Assembly: GCA_016781505.1 (NCBI GenBank)
Contig: JADDQF010000130.1
Location: forward strand, 53,637 to 117,636
DNA: 64,000 nucleotides
Source: a bacterium
GTDB taxonomy: Bacteria; Chloroflexota; Chloroflexia; Chloroflexales; Kallotenuaceae
Direction of reading: 5' to 3'
The number at the start of each line of letters is the position of its first letter. Positions within the stretch are counted from its first letter, which is position 1. The notes under the pieces were generated by a model that worked only from the letters and a program-made list of their open reading frames with translations, searched no databases and was not told the DNA's origin. A program made the position numbers and the translations under genes. Positions 27,281 through 35,364 of this stretch are shown here, in pieces.

Positions 27281-29194
27281 CTAGAACCGCTGTCTCACCC
27301 CCCAGGCGATTGCGCCAAGCCCGACTGTCAGCCACAGGCCGCCGAGCAATACTTGCAGCTCCGTTGAAAGGGGGCTATGGGCTAAATACCACCACCAGAA
27401 ATCCCAATGTCCCAGGCGGTGATCGCTGGTCCAACGCCGCAGCGAAGACTGACCTGCCGGCATGGGTGGGATGGGCACAAGCTCGCCCTGAACCACAAGC
27501 GCCCGGCCCGCGGCGTCACCGGACACATGCCGCAGCAAGACACCCAGCCGCCCGTCGCGCTGAATGCCAACCGCGCTGGGCTCCCACGCTGTTGCGCCAA
27601 GCCGTACGGTATTGCTCTTGGACGGAACCAGCAGATGGTACGACCGCGGCGGACATGGCTGATGGCTTACTACCAGCGGCTGCTGACCAACTTCAAGCGT
27701 AACTTGCGCGGGCCCCGGTTGTACCGCACAACTATCTAACGCCAGTGTTACCGCCGCAACAAACGATTGGGCACGCACCGCAATTGTGGCTGCGGGCAGG
27801 GTCCAGCGGGGAACTTGCGCCGGACGACCCTCGCTGTAGTCAAAGCCGTCGCGCAGCACAACGCTGTTGGGCGCAACATGCAGGTTGTACAGTGTGCGGA
27901 GCTGGCGCGTCGCAAAGCGCAAATGCCCCACAATCGCCGAGTCGGCGATGCGGTAATAGCTCGTCTCGGCCGAACGCGTTGCGCTGAAAAATGCGTTCAT
28001 GTTGATCGTCAGTCCAGCAACCTGCACCGGCACAGTCAACAGCACCACCGCGAGCAGGAGACTTGTGCGCCCAGGCGTGCGCCAGCCACGCAGCGTTTCC
28101 AAAAAGGCGGCAAGTGGCAGCACCATAAACGGCAGCACCGTGTTCAAAAAACGCGGTCCCCACGCGCCCGCGCCATCCCACGCCACCCACTTGGCGTAGA
28201 GCAGCAGATGCGACAGCGCCATCAACAGGCACAGCAGCGCTACGTGGGGGTCACGCGACCGGAATAGCCATAGTCCGGCCGGCAGCAGCAGCAATGGGGG
28301 AGCGTACCAGATAATGCCGCGACCGCTGCTCCACAGTTGCCCGTTGAAGCCCTCCCAAAAGGGCGCGTTAAAATCGCTCCACACGCTGCTGCCATACCCG
28401 GTTTGCAGCACGCTGCCGAAGAGCACAAACTGGTACAGCGCAAGCAGGCCAAGCCCTAGGCCCGCTCCAGCGCTCCATACACTCGCTTTGACGATGCCGC
28501 GCCGCCAGCTCCATGCGGGCGTGCCAAACGCGGCTAGCGTTGCATACAGCGCCAGCACCGGCAGCGCCACCCCCGTCTGAACTTTGACGCTGGGCGCCAA
28601 GCCCGCCAGCAGTCCCGATATTGCTACCAGCCACAGCTGTGGCGCGGACGCAGCGAGCGCGTGACGCAGACGCAGCAGGATCACAAAGGACGCAAACAGC
28701 AGCAGTGCCGTCAGCGGCTCCGCAAAGAATGTTTTGCTGTGCGGCCATGCCATGGTGCCCAGTCCATACAGCAGTGCAGTGGCCAGGCCGACCCGGTGGC
28801 GATAGCCGAGCATACACACTGCTTGGTACAGGAGCGCCGCGACGGCCGCCGTGATCAGCGGGTTGAACCAACCGACGACGGCTCGCGTCAAAAATGCATA
28901 TGTTTGGGTCGGGAACATGCGGGCGAGCGCACGACCAAGGCCATACAATGGCAGCGCAGCGATCGATTGGCCTGGCCCGTACTGGCTATACTGCGCTGGC
29001 TCAGCCGCGCTGCCGGCATTCAGGGCAAAGCCACCGTGCAGCACCAAGTTTTCCGTGACCTCGAACATCAGCTCTTCGTCAATCGCGTAGTTGTGGCCAC
29101 TGCTGGTGAGCAAATAAATCCCGAACAAGCACGCAAAGAGCGCCTGGGCGGCACGCTGAGGTGCTGAACGACTGAACCGTGGCAATTGCCTCAT
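27281..29194 (-). CDS. Large membrane protein of the glycosyltransferase 39/83 type
   Basis: 637 residues with around eleven hydrophobic segments in the first two thirds. The first loop, NYAIDEELMFEVTENL, has an acidic DEE motif where ArnT/PMT-type GT-C enzymes place the catalytic Asp, followed by YSQYGPGQSIAALPLYGLGR. A beta-rich extracytoplasmic domain fills residues ~430-590, and a single hydrophobic helix ends the protein. GT-C enzymes transfer sugars from polyprenyl phosphates on the outer face of the membrane. The substrate is unknown and the assignment rests on fold-level similarity only. Confidence 0.65.
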   Translation of the reverse strand: MRQLPRFSRSAPQRAAQALFACLFGIYLLTSSGHNYAIDEELMFEVTENLVLHGGFALNAGSAAEPAQYSQYGPGQSIAALPLYGLGRALARMFPTQTYAFLTRAVVGWFNPLITAAVAALLYQAVCMLGYRHRVGLATALLYGLGTMAWPHSKTFFAEPLTALLLFASFVILLRLRHALAASAPQLWLVAISGLLAGLAPSVKVQTGVALPVLALYATLAAFGTPAWSWRRGIVKASVWSAGAGLGLGLLALYQFVLFGSVLQTGYGSSVWSDFNAPFWEGFNGQLWSSGRGIIWYAPPLLLLPAGLWLFRSRDPHVALLCLLMALSHLLLYAKWVAWDGAGAWGPRFLNTVLPFMVLPLAAFLETLRGWRTPGRTSLLLAVVLLTVPVQVAGLTINMNAFFSATRSAETSYYRIADSAIVGHLRFATRQLRTLYNLHVAPNSVVLRDGFDYSEGRPAQVPRWTLPAATIAVRAQSFVAAVTLALDSCAVQPGPAQVTLEVGQQPLVVSHQPCPPRSYHLLVPSKSNTVRLGATAWEPSAVGIQRDGRLGVLLRHVSGDAAGRALVVQGELVPIPPMPAGQSSLRRWTSDHRLGHWDFWWWYLAHSPLSTELQVLLGGLWLTVGLGAIAWGVRQRF

Positions 29195-29340
29195 TGGATG
29201 CTCAAATCTCGATATCTTCGCATACTCGCACTATTGTACCTAATAACCCTCAGGCGTTGGCACTGCAAGGACGAGCATTGCTCCATACGTCTCTGCTCAT
29301 TGTTAGCATCACTGACGAACGGCATCAGCTTGCCCAGTGC

Positions 29341-29376
29341 AAAAAAACAACGGGCGCTGCTCATGTTGCAGCGCCC
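29341..29376 (-). terminator. Intrinsic terminator of asnS
   Basis: On the minus strand GGGCGCTGC pairs with GCAGCGCCC around a 7-nt loop, followed by GTTG and a seven-T run. A textbook rho-independent terminator about 35 bp after the asnS stop. Confidence 0.85.
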
Positions 29377-29411
29377 AAGGGCAACAGCCTGCCGGCAGCC
29401 AGAGCTCCGTA

Positions 29412-30755
29412 TCATGGATAGATGCGGTACAGCTGGCGCGGGAAGGGAATTGTCTCGCGAATATGGCGAGTGCCTGCAATCCAGGCGGTACAGCGCTCAA
29501 TGCCCATGCCAAAGCCCGAATGCGGTACCGTGCCGTAGCGCCGGAGGTCGAGATACCACTGGTAATGCTCCGGATTAAGGCCATGCTCCCGAATCCGGCG
29601 CTCAAGCAGGTCGGCGTCGTGGATGCGCTGCGACCCGCCGATGATCTCGCCGTAGCCTTCGGGCGCCAGCAAATCAGCACAATGCACGACTTCGGGTCGT
29701 CCAGCGACCGGCTGCATATAAAAGGCTTTGACCTCGGTTGGGTAGTTGACGACAAAGACGGGCCGGTCGAATTGGGCCGCCAAAAACGTCTCGTGGGGCG
29801 AGCCAAAGTCTTCGCCCCAGGTGATCGGCGGTACGGGCTGATCTTCGGGCGGCACCGTCACTCCATCACGTGCGGCGTTGTTGATCATTTCGACCGCTTG
29901 ATCGTAGCTGATGCGCGGAAACGGCGGCTTGATCTGCTCCAACGTTGAGGTATCGCGCTCCAGAGTCGCCAAGTCGGCGCCACGGCGTTCCAGCACCCGC
30001 TGCACAATCGCCGACACAAAATGTTCTTGCAGCACCATGTTGTCTTCCTGGTCTGCAAACGCTACTTCCGGCTCGATCATCCAAAACTCGGTCAGATGGC
30101 GCCGCGTCTTGGAGCGCTCAGCGCGAAAGGTTGGGCCGAAGCAGTACACCTTGCCAAAGCTCAACATCCCCGACTCAACGTAGAGCTGACCCGTCTGGGC
30201 CAGGTAGGCCGGCCCCAGATCAAAATACTCGGTCGCAAAAAGATTGGTCGTGCCTTCGGCGGCAACCGGAGTGAGAATGGGCGTATCATAGCGGACGAAA
30301 TCATTGCGGTTGAGATAGTCTTGCGCCGCGGCGATAACCTCGTGGCGGATACGCAGCAACGCGTGCTGCTTCGCCGAGCGGACCCACAGATGTCGATGGG
30401 CCATCAAAAACTCGGTACCATGCTCCTTGGGGGTGATCGGGTATTCATGCGCCAGCGACTCGACCCGCAGATCCTTGACGTCCAGCTCGAAGCCACCGGG
30501 CGCGCGCTCATCTGCCCGCACAGTACCTGTCAGATACACCGAAGACTCTTGGGTGAGTGATTTAGCCGCAGCAAAAGCTTCGTCACTCACATTTTTCTTG
30601 AAAACAACGGCCTGGATCGCACCGGTGCCGTCGCGAAGTTGGATAAAAACTAGCTTGCCTTTTTCGGTCTTGTTATACACCCAACCGGCCAGTGTCACCT
30701 GCTGACCTTCATGCTCGGCTATCTGGGCAATATATGATGTTGGCAGCAAAGACAT
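29412..30755 (-). CDS. asnS: Asparaginyl-tRNA synthetase
   Basis: 447 residues, class IIb synthetase. The N-terminal OB-fold is [24 protein letters not shown]. The catalytic domain has motif 2 [25 protein letters not shown] and motif 3 [13 protein letters not shown]. The short inter-domain region and the lack of a GAD domain place it with AsnRS rather than AspRS. AGGAG precedes ATG 30755, and a TTGTGG/TATAAT promoter lies ~90 bp upstream. gatC is about 5 kb away, so transamidation may also operate for Gln or Asn. Confidence 0.94.
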   Translation of the reverse strand: MSLLPTSYIAQIAEHEGQQVTLAGWVYNKTEKGKLVFIQLRDGTGAIQAVVFKKNVSDEAFAAAKSLTQESSVYLTGTVRADERAPGGFELDVKDLRVESLAHEYPITPKEHGTEFLMAHRHLWVRSAKQHALLRIRHEVIAAAQDYLNRNDFVRYDTPILTPVAAEGTTNLFATEYFDLGPAYLAQTGQLYVESGMLSFGKVYCFGPTFRAERSKTRRHLTEFWMIEPEVAFADQEDNMVLQEHFVSAIVQRVLERRGADLATLERDTSTLEQIKPPFPRISYDQAVEMINNAARDGVTVPPEDQPVPPITWGEDFGSPHETFLAAQFDRPVFVVNYPTEVKAFYMQPVAGRPEVVHCADLLAPEGYGEIIGGSQRIHDADLLERRIREHGLNPEHYQWYLDLRRYGTVPHSGFGMGIERCTAWIAGTRHIRETIPFPRQLYRIYP

Positions 30756-30840
30756 GTATACTCCTTGTCAAGACAACGGACATTGGACCGGCAGTTGATG
30801 GGCGCACGAGGCGACCCGCCGCAATGCTTATTTGCGGATC

Positions 30841-30868
30841 ATTATACGCGAGGTCGGGGCAACCACAA
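30841..30868 (-). promoter_or_regulatory. Promoter of asnS
   Basis: On the minus strand TTGTGG (30863-30868), a 16-bp spacer and a perfect TATAAT (30841-30846), with a leader of ~80 nt. No T-box motif is present in the leader. The rest of the 325-bp gap (30756-31080) shows no gene I can support. Confidence 0.6.
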
Positions 30869-31080
30869 TCTCGGCGTTAGCTCAGCATATGCAAGGGCTG
30901 CACTAAAGCGCTCCACTCGGCAATGCCATCGTCCGGCAAACGGACCACGGGTTTGCAAAGGGAGCAGCACAGCGGCGCCGGGGCTGGGGCGCGATCAAGA
31001 GCTGGATCGCAACGTGCCGCCGGCAGCAAAACGAGCGACGCTTCTCTGCGCCCTCCCAAGCAGCACACGCAGGCACGTCG

Positions 31081-31761
31081 TCACAGTCGTTCAAACACAG
31101 CAAGGTAGGCTGGATGGGGCTTCAACCAGTGCCACAGCGCCGCCGGCCAAAACGGACAGTAGCTGGCTTCCAGCGTCCGAAAGCCTGCCTGCTCAAACAG
31201 CTGATTGAACGCCTCGCCGGATGGCCGGTACACATGGGTCGGGTCGCTTTCATAGGTTCGGGCATAAATCCAGCCGCTCAGCTGGCTGCTGATCGTGGGC
31301 AGGTGCGCGACCACAATACCGCCTGGACGAATGGCGGCGGCGATCGCGTCAGCCGCCGTTGCCGGAGCTGGCAGATGCTCCAGCACATTCACCGCAATCA
31401 GCGCATCGAACTGGCCGCTAAAAGGAATACCCTGCTGAATATCCGCCGCCACAATCGCGGCGTGCGGGAGCCGACGTTGCGCCACGGCGGCGGCATGGGC
31501 GGAGATGTCGGTACCGTGCAGCTGCCATTGAGCCGGGACTGCCCGGGAAAAGCTGCTCAGCAGGTAGCCGAAGCCGCAGCCAATCTCCAACAGCCGGCCT
31601 CCGCTGGCATACTTCGCCACCAGCCGGCGGATAAGCCAATCTCGCCCGCGATCGATCAGCGTTTGTTGAGGAGCCTCGCCATATAGCGTAACAAAATAGT
31701 TGTCGCCGTAATCCGCAAATGTGGGCGGCTTACGCTCCCTAGGCTGTGCTTGGTGGGTCAT
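31081..31761 (-). CDS. Class I SAM-dependent methyltransferase
   Basis: 226 residues from ATG 31761. Motif I, LLEIGCGFGYLL, binds AdoMet; GTDIS is motif II, and FDALIAVNVLEHLPAP and IRPGGIVVAHLP are the later strands. This is the Methyltransf_11/23 layout typical of small-molecule or sugar methyltransferases. The C-terminal part (YRPSGEAFNQLFEQAGFRTLEASY) is a partner-substrate region. The substrate is not identifiable. It stands alone on the minus strand, upstream of asnS but more than 300 bp away. Confidence 0.85.
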   Translation of the reverse strand: MTHQAQPRERKPPTFADYGDNYFVTLYGEAPQQTLIDRGRDWLIRRLVAKYASGGRLLEIGCGFGYLLSSFSRAVPAQWQLHGTDISAHAAAVAQRRLPHAAIVAADIQQGIPFSGQFDALIAVNVLEHLPAPATAADAIAAAIRPGGIVVAHLPTISSQLSGWIYARTYESDPTHVYRPSGEAFNQLFEQAGFRTLEASYCPFWPAALWHWLKPHPAYLAVFERL

Positions 31762-32087
31762 GCACGGCAGTATGCCATAGGTTGGTTCAAAGGACAACGA
31801 AGACCACCTTTTGTTGGAAGCTCTCCGAGACCGAGGGTGAGAGGTGCTAGCACGCCACCACTATGGCGACTGGATATTGATGCGAATGTGAGAAACAGGG
31901 CAACGTGTCTTGATCAGGCTTCTCGACACTTAATCATACACTTTGCGGTATAGTAGACTAATCAGGAGTGTACGTTCGCGGTAATGCATGCCTTTGACGT
32001 CATAACATATCCTATTACAGTCCAGACAACGACGTATGACAGTCCGCGATCAAGGTTTTGTACAGCGAGTCAAACACGTGAGGGATA
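31762..32087. other. Divergent intergenic region
   Basis: 326 bp, AT-richer than its surroundings toward the right end. TATAGT at 31950-31955 could be a -10 for the plus-strand gene at 32088, but I see no -35 at the right spacing. No RNA gene or repeat recognised. Confidence 0.35.
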
Positions 32088-33422
32088 ATGACAGAACATT
32101 ACCCGCCGCCAAATGATGCTAGTGAATTTGCGGGAATGCTTCGATGCTCTGTGGCTGAGGCGGCGCGATTGCTTGGTGTAAGCGAAACAACCGTTAGGGA
32201 GCGTATCGAAGGGGGTATGTTGCCCGCCGACTACGATGGCGCACGTTGGACTGTGTTCCTGCCGCGCGTCCTGCTTCAAAACGAGATAGAGGCTACCAAG
32301 AGTAACTCTAACCTATCAGCAGCGGATAGGACGGCCGAACCAGCTCATGAAGTGGAGGCAACGCCTGAGGCGTTAACCGTCGATCAGGAAGCCTCCCCAG
32401 CGGCTGCGGATATATCTCGCCCTGGAAACACTGCATCAATGATACCCTCCGCAACGAACGTCCAGACCGATAAAGACAACAAGCGTTTGCCACGGGAAGG
32501 AAGGTCAGACGCACGCTTGCGTATGGTAGGCATACTGATGCTATGGCTTGTCACAGGCATGACCGGGGGTTATGTAACAGCTACACTATTTGGAACCTCG
32601 GGTGACACGGCAAGTCTGCCCCCACCCAATCCAACGCTCAGCAATCCAGAGCTTTCATCATTGCAACAGCCGAACGAGACGCTCATAAGCGAGCGGGAAA
32701 CACCTACCCCAACTCGCCGCACCAGCATTCTGGGCGCTAGTGACGGTACACCTGCAGCGTCACCAACACAGGTCGAGGTCACACCAGACACCACACCATC
32801 ACCAATCCCCCCCTCAGCACTGCCGCTCGCGTCGACCACCGCCGTACAGGACCAACCTCCAGACGCAACCACAGCACCAGACCGCTTTGTTGAGGCTACC
32901 TTCAACTCTGATACTGGCGAATGGATTGTGGAGCGGACGCCAACCTGGAGTGCGAAATACGTAGATGGAAAGTATCGGCTTATGCTCGACGGGCAGCCCA
33001 GCATTGGCTTCTCTTCAGCTATCGATACTGATAGCTATGACGTGAGTGCTGATGTTGCGGTAAGCAAAGGGGCCGCCGGCATCACTTTCCTGGGAGTCGA
33101 GCCCGCTAGCTTCTTCCGCTTCCTGATTCGCCCTGATGGGACGTACACTGTCCAGATGTACGATCAAGCAACTGGCACCCACACGGATGTGATTGAGTGG
33201 ACAGCGACAGCAGCTCTGACGGTAGGCGATGGCGTTTCCAACCACCTCCAGGTGACGCGACGTGGGGCAACGGTGCAACTCTTAGCGAATGGTCAACTGC
33301 TGACAGACTTTTCAATACCACCAGGAAACGTGAGGAGTCACTATGGCGTGGTGCTTGCCGCACAGGATGGGCAGGGAGAGGCCAGCTTCGACAATCTCAT
33401 TGGCGAGCGCTTCGCGAGGTAA
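32088..33422 (+). CDS. HTH - transmembrane - ectodomain protein
   Basis: 444 residues. Residues ~15-50 form an excisionase/MerR-like helix-turn-helix (SVAEAARLLGVSETTVRERI). A low-complexity stretch to ~145 is followed by one transmembrane helix (VGILMLWLVTGMTGGYVTATLF). A long Thr/Pro/Ser-rich outside linker (~165-280) leads to a C-terminal ~170-residue beta-sandwich resembling LamG/DUF1080-type domains (GEWIVERTPTW, AGITFLGVEP, YGVVLAAQDG, FDNLIGERF). The topology puts the HTH inside and the binding domain outside. This could be a one-component membrane sensor; no DNA target or ligand is known. The codon usage looks less GC-rich than the neighbours. Confidence 0.7.
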   Translation: MTEHYPPPNDASEFAGMLRCSVAEAARLLGVSETTVRERIEGGMLPADYDGARWTVFLPRVLLQNEIEATKSNSNLSAADRTAEPAHEVEATPEALTVDQEASPAAADISRPGNTASMIPSATNVQTDKDNKRLPREGRSDARLRMVGILMLWLVTGMTGGYVTATLFGTSGDTASLPPPNPTLSNPELSSLQQPNETLISERETPTPTRRTSILGASDGTPAASPTQVEVTPDTTPSPIPPSALPLASTTAVQDQPPDATTAPDRFVEATFNSDTGEWIVERTPTWSAKYVDGKYRLMLDGQPSIGFSSAIDTDSYDVSADVAVSKGAAGITFLGVEPASFFRFLIRPDGTYTVQMYDQATGTHTDVIEWTATAALTVGDGVSNHLQVTRRGATVQLLANGQLLTDFSIPPGNVRSHYGVVLAAQDGQGEASFDNLIGERFAR

Positions 33423-33451
33423 CGATCCACCGCATACTACAAGGAGGACGT

Positions 33452-34264
33452 ATGGGACGGCGACAGTTGTGGATACGAGGTTATGTACTTCTCGTGCTTG
33501 GAGTATTGGCGAGTTTCGGGAATGTTCAAGCGCAGTCCAATACAGCACGGGTCCGCATTATTCATGCGTCGCAGGACATGCCGCCAGTTGACATCCTGCT
33601 CGATGGTCAGCGGGTTTTGGCCAATGTGCCTTTCCCATCCATAAGTGATTACCTCGACGTCCCAGCAGGTCAGCGCCAAGTCGCCGTGGTTCCTGCCGGC
33701 CAGGATGCATCCGCCGCGCTCCTAACCTCGGCAGCAACCTTCGAAGCCGGCAAGGCGTATAGCGTGGCCGCAGTTGGGCAGAAGAATGTGGCTGTGGAGG
33801 TGTACACGGATGATCTTTCACCACCGCCAGCGGAGAAGGCACATGTCCGGCTCATCCATCTATCACCAGACGCGCCGGGAGCCAATGTCGAGATCGTCAA
33901 TGGCCCTACCTTGGCTACGGACCTAGCGTTCACGGAAGCTACGGCCTATCAAGCTGTTGATGCGGGCACCTACAATTTACGTCTCGTAGCTACAGGCCAG
34001 AATACGGTAATTGTGCAGTTACCCAATACAACCCTCGAAGCGGGAAAAATTTACACAGTTGCGGCAACGGGACGGCTCGCGAATATTCAGGTCGTAACGA
34101 ACGCTGTGACGCCTGTGGCAGCTAATCAAAGCCAGCAACGTCAAGGACAGGCAGCACTCCCGCAGGCGGGTGTTGACACTGAGCATACGTTAATTCTGCT
34201 CCTGGTTGGCCTGCTTGCCATCGTTTGTGGGCAAGTGCTTCGCCGACAGGCACGAGTTTGTTAA
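33452..34264 (+). CDS. DUF4397 surface protein with LPxAG-type C-terminal anchor
   Basis: 270 residues from ATG 33452 behind AAGGAGG. A signal peptide (WIRGYVLLVLGVLASFGNVQAQ) is followed by two DUF4397 repeats, one starting ARVRIIHASQDMPPVDILLDG and the other HVRLIHLSPDAPGANVEI. After a Gln-rich linker comes LPQAG, then a hydrophobic helix and a basic end (RRQAR). That tripartite tail resembles a sortase sorting signal, although the motif is not the canonical LPxTG and no sortase gene is seen here. It follows the HTH-TM protein by 29 bp and is probably co-transcribed. Confidence 0.8.
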   Translation: MGRRQLWIRGYVLLVLGVLASFGNVQAQSNTARVRIIHASQDMPPVDILLDGQRVLANVPFPSISDYLDVPAGQRQVAVVPAGQDASAALLTSAATFEAGKAYSVAAVGQKNVAVEVYTDDLSPPPAEKAHVRLIHLSPDAPGANVEIVNGPTLATDLAFTEATAYQAVDAGTYNLRLVATGQNTVIVQLPNTTLEAGKIYTVAATGRLANIQVVTNAVTPVAANQSQQRQGQAALPQAGVDTEHTLILLLVGLLAIVCGQVLRRQARVC

Positions 34265-34434
34265 CCATTCGCTCCACCCGCACTGCGTGACGACCGCACC
34301 ATTGAGGTCAGAACAAGGCGCCAGCCATTTGTGCTTTGATTGTTACCTGGCTAGCGACCGCTAATAATACAATCTGCCATGCGAGAAGCGCTGGAGAATC
34401 TGTAACCGTAGCCAAACCCTGATCGCACACAACA

Positions 34435-34459
34435 AACGAGTGGCCTAGGGCCACTCGTT
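34435..34459. terminator. Bidirectional terminator hairpin
   Basis: AACGAGTGGCC pairs perfectly with GGCCACTCGTT around TAG (11-bp stem), followed by GTTCTCC. It lies between the convergent DUF4397 and membrane-protein genes. Confidence 0.7.
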
Positions 34460-34484
34460 GTTCTCCAGATGGTGAATGCGCTGA

Positions 34485-34898
34485 TTACAGCGTGCGCTGA
34501 CGCAGGCGCAGCAGCTGTCGAGCCTGGCTTACAACATTTCGTCCAGCATTGGCATACGCCCGCGCTACGCCGACCCGGTTGAGCGTCAGCGGCAGCGCCA
34601 GGAAGAGCAGCAAGATCGCCAGCGGCCAGAACAGCAGCTTCAGCACGATCTCGCCGACAAAGTAGCTGACCAACGCTAAGCCAATCAAAGTATTATGCAC
34701 CGCCGAGCCCCATTGCCGCTGCTGCAGCGCACGTGCCAGCTCCGGTAAATTCCCGATCAGCAGCATTACCCCGGCGATAAGCGCGATATATGCCTGGAGG
34801 CCGGCGGTCAAAAACTGATACACGACATAGATCGCAACCAACACGCCGACCAGCGCAAAGATATAGATCCAGTTTTGGTTCCCCAATCGTCGATTCAT
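34485..34898 (-). CDS. Hypothetical membrane protein, 137 residues
   Basis: From ATG 34898 (AAGGAA upstream) the product has four hydrophobic segments: WIYIFALVGVLVAIYVVYQFL, AYIALIAGVMLLIGNL, LIGLALVSYFVGEIVLKLLF and LAILLLFLALPLTLN, then a basic tail. Upstream in-frame starts exist but translate into an Arg-rich segment unlike the rest. No family recognised. It lies 3' of gatC on the same strand with a gap of ~120 bp. Confidence 0.6.
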   Translation of the reverse strand: MNRRLGNQNWIYIFALVGVLVAIYVVYQFLTAGLQAYIALIAGVMLLIGNLPELARALQQRQWGSAVHNTLIGLALVSYFVGEIVLKLLFWPLAILLLFLALPLTLNRVGVARAYANAGRNVVSQARQLLRLRQRTL

Positions 34899-35021
34899 GG
34901 CAACGTTCCTTTTTCTCGATGTGTTGAGCATTGGACGTGCCACACGCGCCAAAGGTTGCACCACGAAAGAGGGGCTTTTCCGGGCGAACGTACGTCGGTG
35001 GCCCACAAACGTGCACGCAGC

Positions 35022-35309
35022 TTACTCAAAGACCGGCTTGACCTTGAAATACCCACCCTCGTGGGCCGGCGCATTAGCCAGCACATCTTCCAGCGGCAGC
35101 GAAGGCCGAACCTCATCCGGCCGCATCACGTTGACCACATCCGTGACCTGCGCGGTTGGCGGCACATCGGCGACGTCAACTTCTTGCAACACCTGCATGT
35201 AATCCAAAATCGACGATAGCTGCTGCTGCATGCGTTGGAGCTCTTCGTCATCCAACCGCAACCGGGCCAGCAGCGCCACTTTGCGGACGTCTTCCATTGT
35301 CAAAGCCAT
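35022..35309 (-). CDS. gatC: Asp-tRNA(Asn)/Glu-tRNA(Gln) amidotransferase subunit C
   Basis: 95 residues, with the family pattern MALTMEDVRKVALLARLRLDDEEL, then QLSSILDYMQVLQEVD, TAQVTDVVNVMRPDEV and a final AHEGGYFKVKPVFE. GatC wraps around GatA and stabilises the GatCAB transamidase, which converts mis-acylated Glu-tRNA(Gln) or Asp-tRNA(Asn). gatA and gatB are not adjacent, which is common in this phylum. Confidence 0.93.
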   Translation of the reverse strand: MALTMEDVRKVALLARLRLDDEELQRMQQQLSSILDYMQVLQEVDVADVPPTAQVTDVVNVMRPDEVRPSLPLEDVLANAPAHEGGYFKVKPVFE

Positions 35310-35364
35310 AGTGCCTCCATAAACCGCTGGTGAAGGGCAGATACGCGCACGATAGGTTTCGGTC

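Noticed and set aside
30756-31208. 147-codon plus-strand ORF over the asnS upstream region
   Set aside because: Runs antisense into the methyltransferase gene, no ribosome binding site, no homology.
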